Shown piece by piece: positions 60,611 to 64,000 of a stretch of 64,000 nucleotides of DNA. The stretch spans positions 1 through 64,000 of the forward strand of contig NZ_CP034433.1 of assembly GCF_003952345.1 (NCBI RefSeq), read 5' to 3'. The position numbers and the translations under genes were made by a program. Position 1 is the stretch's first letter. Every line of letters starts with the position of its first letter. The stretch is from Iodobacter ciconiae (GTDB lineage: Bacteria > Pseudomonadota > Gammaproteobacteria > Burkholderiales > Chitinibacteraceae). The notes beneath the pieces are model-generated. The model was given only the letters and a program-made list of their open reading frames with translations. It ran no database searches and was not told the origin of the DNA.

Positions 60611-63331
60611 ATGAAATATAAATCTTTTCTGAGCATGTTAACGCTTTGCATGCTCGCTGCCTGTGGTGGCAGCTCCGATCCGTCGGCTACAGATCCGTCT
60701 ACTTTAGATGAGGTTATCAGCAGTAATGATGCAAATTTAATAGCGTCTGCGGTGAAAGCTGGCAGTACAGCAGGCCTCAGTGCTCCACATCGCGAGCTTT
60801 TATTACAGCAGGCTTTAACGCTGGCTAAGCGTTACCAGCAGCAGCAAAATGCCACGTTAAGTGATATCTATGGTGGTGCCGATCTTGATCTGACGTTTAA
60901 TTTAGGTAAAAACAGCAATTCAATTAGCCCGGGTTTGTCAACAATGGCTGTGCCTTTGATCCTGTCGGATGAGGGCCGTGGTCTGGCGGTGATCAGCCAG
61001 TATGGCAAGGGGCGCAGCCTGGCATATGGGGCGGATGTTCTGGCCTGGATGGCTGATCAATCAAGAGAAAACCAGCATTTTCCCATTTTTAACCGTGCGT
61101 TTAACTGGGTTGTAACGGGTAAAGCGGCCGGGCCACTGCCCGCCACGATTAAATTTGCGACGGCAGGCTACGATGCCAAGAGTGTGACTAAACTGCTGGC
61201 TCGTCTGGGCAAAACACCGCAAGCTTTAACCTGTGATTTTTCTGTCAGCAACAATAGCTGCTGGCAAGATGCCGATGTGCTGTTTTTTGGTGCAGGGGTG
61301 AAAGATAGTGCAGAGCTGGGTGGGCAGGTTCGCAAATATCTGGAAAGCGGCAAAGCAATAATCTATATGCATCCAAGCTGGGGGGATTCGGTAGGTGGGC
61401 GTAAAGTTTTGCAGGCCCTGGGTATGGAGTTGGGGGGCTATGGCGGGAATTTCTTTGCGAGCGTAGCGGGAATGTCGGTGGGTAGCCAGCGTACATTGAG
61501 CGAGGTACTTAAGCAGGGTGAAAGGCTGGTGCCGTTGATACAAGCCATTCAGCAGATGGGCAGCAGTAGCTTAAGTCTTGATTTAAGCAAAGATACATCG
61601 TCTGCAGATGCAATTACGGTGATTCACAAAGAGTTAGAAAACTTGCAGAGCACGGGGGGCGAGGTGTTTGCAGAGCCTGCGGCAGACCTTCATCAGCTGC
61701 TGGTCTTGTGGGCTGATTTATACCGCCCGGATATTGAATACGGAAAAATCAACCGCACTACCCAGCCTGCCGAGTTTTTGCGTACCTATGCTTCTGATTC
61801 ATGGCTGGCCTTTAATCGGGTCAGCACAACGGTTGCACGTGCGGGGCAGGGTGATTTTATGCCGCAGCTTGCGCAGCAATTACCGGTAAGCAGTAGTGCC
61901 GAAACGATTGAAGTGACCATTGCTCAGGCTGATGGCGTAACGGCAATCGGCCGCGCTGCCGTGCCTGGTAAGCCGGTTTATATCGAAGTGCTGGCAGGCA
62001 ATGGCAAGCTGGCTGTGCAAAGTAATTATCTGCGCACCTGGGGCAATCCGCTGACTGATGCTGTGAGCGAAGGCTATAAGCGGCCACGTCATCCTCAGTC
62101 GTTCAGATTTCCTCTTAAAGCGAGTGGGGAAACAGTACTGGTTACACCTTTTGGTGGCCCGCTTTACTTAAACTATGCAGGTGCTACAGCAGGCCAAAGT
62201 GTGACGCTAAAGATTCGCGGCGCAGCTAAGTACTCACATTTTGATTTTACCAAGGCGCAAAGTGACGCGGATATCGATGAGGCGGTTGCCGCTTTAAAAC
62301 GCAAGGATTTTGGCTGGCAAACTGCTAAGTTTGTAGGTGGAGAGATTCAGCAGACTATCAATTATGCGAATCAGGCGATGGGTACTCTGGACCCCAAAGT
62401 CTATATCGTTGATCAAATCAAAGGCATGCTGTTCGATTCCAATCATATTGCAAACGGCTATAGCAATATGCCGATGTCGGCCAATGTTGCCGCCTTCTGT
62501 GCGTCTGCGGGCTGGACATGTGGCGGACCAATCCATCGTGCACCGGGCGTGCAGCATTTTGTGGGCTGGATCTCGGCATGTGGCTATTTGTGTTCGGGTA
62601 ATCCTTCGGATGGCTTTGCCGGTATCAGCGGTACAGGCTGGGGGCATGCTCATGAGCTGGGCCATAACACGGTGCAGCGTGTGATGCATATTGAGCTAAA
62701 TGGTAAAGGTTGCTTAGTTGAGTGTGATAACAACATCCTGGCTAGCACTCATATGATGCGTCAGTATGGCCTTACAGGGTTGGACAACGGGCATCTCACC
62801 GATCACCCTGCTCTTTACCAGTATATTGTACAAAACCGGCAAAATGGCCTGAGTGGTGAAGCACAGCGTGCTGATATGGAAAAACGCCTTTGGGGGGGAG
62901 ATTCGCAAGATCCCATGCGGGCGGTGCATTTCCAGCTGGCCTTTCTTTTCAGTAAATACCGGGCCAAGGAATCTGTGCCAAGTATGCAAGCCAGCATGGA
63001 TTACTTTACCCTGCTGACGAAGGCAGATCGCTTAGTAAGCAAGGAGTGGGAGGCTGGTAATAAATATGGCATGAGTCGTTATGCGAATAACACCATCAAT
63101 AATCATGAGTTAATTTATGTCATTAGCTCCAAAATCATCGGGCAGGATGTGCGCAAAATCTTTGCCATGTATGGTTTGCCTTTAAGCCAGACTGCACTTG
63201 ATTCGGTGGCTGATCTTAAGCTGCCAGTTGCTTCAGAGCAGTTTTATGCGCTGGCCCAGAAGAAATTCAATCAGGTCTCTAGCGGGCAATGGCTGGATTT
63301 ATCGGCAGCAACGCCAGCCTATCCTCAATAA
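60611..63331 (+). CDS. ImpA-family metalloprotease (M88-like), lipoprotein form
   Basis: A 906-aa protein matching the Pseudomonas aeruginosa immunomodulating metalloprotease IMPa (PA0572) family along its length. IMPa cuts O-glycosylated proteins such as PSGL-1. The zinc site is HELGHN at 681-686 in 'GWGHAHELGHNTVQR'. Upstream blocks 'GRGLAVISQYGKGRSLAYG', 'VTAIGRAAVPGKPVYIEV' and 'VTPFGGPLYLNYAGATAGQ' are also family-typical. The N-terminus has a lipobox, 'LTLCMLAAC|GG', so it is likely lipid-anchored, whereas IMPa is released by type II secretion. ATG 60611 is preferred over the TTG at 60608. It is a single gene with a hairpin after it. Confidence 0.88.
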   Translation: MKYKSFLSMLTLCMLAACGGSSDPSATDPSTLDEVISSNDANLIASAVKAGSTAGLSAPHRELLLQQALTLAKRYQQQQNATLSDIYGGADLDLTFNLGKNSNSISPGLSTMAVPLILSDEGRGLAVISQYGKGRSLAYGADVLAWMADQSRENQHFPIFNRAFNWVVTGKAAGPLPATIKFATAGYDAKSVTKLLARLGKTPQALTCDFSVSNNSCWQDADVLFFGAGVKDSAELGGQVRKYLESGKAIIYMHPSWGDSVGGRKVLQALGMELGGYGGNFFASVAGMSVGSQRTLSEVLKQGERLVPLIQAIQQMGSSSLSLDLSKDTSSADAITVIHKELENLQSTGGEVFAEPAADLHQLLVLWADLYRPDIEYGKINRTTQPAEFLRTYASDSWLAFNRVSTTVARAGQGDFMPQLAQQLPVSSSAETIEVTIAQADGVTAIGRAAVPGKPVYIEVLAGNGKLAVQSNYLRTWGNPLTDAVSEGYKRPRHPQSFRFPLKASGETVLVTPFGGPLYLNYAGATAGQSVTLKIRGAAKYSHFDFTKAQSDADIDEAVAALKRKDFGWQTAKFVGGEIQQTINYANQAMGTLDPKVYIVDQIKGMLFDSNHIANGYSNMPMSANVAAFCASAGWTCGGPIHRAPGVQHFVGWISACGYLCSGNPSDGFAGISGTGWGHAHELGHNTVQRVMHIELNGKGCLVECDNNILASTHMMRQYGLTGLDNGHLTDHPALYQYIVQNRQNGLSGEAQRADMEKRLWGGDSQDPMRAVHFQLAFLFSKYRAKESVPSMQASMDYFTLLTKADRLVSKEWEAGNKYGMSRYANNTINNHELIYVISSKIIGQDVRKIFAMYGLPLSQTALDSVADLKLPVASEQFYALAQKKFNQVSSGQWLDLSAATPAYPQ

Positions 63332-63344
63332 ACTGCGCATGCCA

Positions 63345-63382
63345 CAGTTTAAAGCCCACGCATAAGCGTGGGCTTTAAACTG
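63345..63382. terminator. Strong hairpin after the metalloprotease gene
   Basis: Perfect 17-bp arms cagtttaaagcccacgc / gcgtgggctttaaactg with an ataa loop. It probably terminates both the plus-strand protease gene and the minus-strand LysR remnant. Confidence 0.65.
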
Positions 63383-63389
63383 GCGGAGA

Positions 63390-63693
63390 CTATGCCAATG
63401 CCTTGGCCAGATAATCTACAAAGCTGGCCATTCTGGGGACAGCGTGCCTTGTTTATAAACGAGCCGCCCAGATCGTTTGCTTCGACGGCAGGGATATCGC
63501 TCAGTACAGCTTGCAGCTGGCCCGCTTGTAGATGCTTATCAATCAGAAAATGAGCCAGGCAAGCAATGCCGGCACCATTGAGTGTCAGGTGACGTAGTGC
63601 TCTGCCGCTGGATGCTCTGATTGCAGGGCTGATTACCCGCCCGCAGCCTCCGGTTTTAGAGCGTAGGTGCATTGGTCGTTGTTGGCCCGGCAC
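63390..63693 (-). pseudogene. LysR-type regulator remnant (C-terminal part, frameshifted)
   Basis: The minus strand encodes 'AIRASSGRALRHLTLNGAGI' and 'LIDKHLQAGQLQAVLSD', the effector-binding domain of LysR regulators. Then a frameshift occurs, and the neighbouring frame gives the canonical end 'AVPRMASFVDYLAKALA' with a stop at 63390. The DNA-binding N-terminus is missing altogether, so the gene is dead. Whether it regulated the adjacent monooxygenase gene cannot be told. Confidence 0.65.
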
Positions 63694-63710
63694 AGCGTTA
63701 AGTCAGGGGT

Positions 63711-64000
63711 TTAGTGGCCAGAACGGTCTGTTAATAGGCTGGTCATGATGGTAACTGAGGGCTGTCTGGCCAGTTTGTCCGAGATTATCTGACGATAGTT
63801 TTGATAGTGGGGTGAAGCCTGATGGGCGCTAATAGACTCGGCGTCCTTGTATTCTTCAAACACGTGCAAGAGGGTCGGCTGCTCTGCTGACTGAAGCAGC
63901 TGATAGTGCAGGCATCCCGGCTCCTGGCGGCTGGAAACCGCCATGTTCCGTAGTACGGCGCGAACTTCTTCTACTGTGTGCGGCAGGCTTTCGAGTGTCG
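63711..64000 (-). CDS. Antibiotic-biosynthesis-monooxygenase-domain protein, partial
   Basis: The frame is open to the right edge, so the N-terminus lies outside; about 95 codons are visible. An ABM (YgiN-like) ferredoxin-fold domain is seen: 'RQEPGCLHYQLLQSAEQPTL', 'VFEEYKDAESISAHQASPHY', then 'YRQIISDKLARQPSVTI'. Such small dimeric proteins oxidise quinols or act on signal molecules without cofactors. The ATG at 63944 is internal; codons upstream (ETLESLPHTVEEVRAVLRN-like) continue the domain. A LysR remnant follows on the same strand. Confidence 0.8.
   Translation of the reverse strand, partial: TLESLPHTVEEVRAVLRNMAVSSRQEPGCLHYQLLQSAEQPTLLHVFEEYKDAESISAHQASPHYQNYRQIISDKLARQPSVTIMTSLLTDRSGH

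Overview
The window looks like a chromosomal segment of a betaproteobacterium, most likely a chitinolytic member of Neisseriales/Chromobacteriaceae (an Iodobacter-like organism). This is inferred from gene content: type II secretion genes, a GH20 chitobiase, selenouridine genes, several chemoreceptors, AT-rich spacers and many hairpin terminators. No rRNA is present, so the placement is an inference. Housekeeping anchors are metG, a tRNA-Val/tRNA-Asp array, gspCDE, mnmH/selD, ndh, murI, recQ and katA.

Layout. 1-3.4 kb: a partial [2Fe-2S] ferredoxin, a conserved hypothetical gene, a PACE efflux pump, a WbuC-type cupin and a phage endolysin remnant. 3.4-12.1 kb: a defence island. It has a ribbon-helix-helix/ParE-type toxin-antitoxin pair with a palindromic operator. 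This is followed by four overlapping genes: an MmeI-type DNA methyltransferase, an unrecognised 262-aa protein, an SF2 helicase and a GIY-YIG nuclease. The island ends with a truncated PIN gene and an XRE-ImmA regulator reading the other way. 12.6-20 kb: a glycine-rich barrel-like protein, metG, a decayed receiver domain next to an Hpt gene, a NudL-type Nudix gene and a frameshifted PAS sensor.

20.0-21.1 kb: four tRNA-Val(TAC) and three tRNA-Asp(GTC) genes in amplified units, with half-tRNA remnants, behind one strong promoter. 21.1-27.7 kb: gspCDE, then small genes (PilZ, SRPBCC) and an arnD-like deacetylase. 27.7-34.5 kb: a class C beta-lactamase, a chemoreceptor split cleanly by an IS110 element, and divergent mnmH and selD. 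35-46.9 kb: chitobiase, ndh, a ferritin-like protein, a peptide-binding protein, a small secreted barrel protein and an intact chemoreceptor, with long AT-rich gene-poor spacers. 47.8-55 kb: PCu(A)C, a POT transporter, murI, a patatin and recQ. 55-60 kb: an unknown gene between two repeat copies, an isochorismatase-fold hydrolase, and an IS3-family element inserted in the loop of the katA terminator. katA is preceded by a possible 21-aa leader peptide. 60.6-64 kb: an ImpA-type lipoprotein metalloprotease, a LysR remnant and a partial monooxygenase.

The strongest candidate for an incompletely described system is the four-gene cassette at 4080-10884. The methyltransferase shows no recognisable nuclease motif, a separate helicase and nuclease follow in an overlapping operon, and the second gene matches nothing I recognise. 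Gene remnants at both borders suggest it arrived by insertion. Several regulatory or mobile-DNA observations (IS110 junction, IS3 in a terminator, tRNA halves, catalase leader peptide) are also worth checking.
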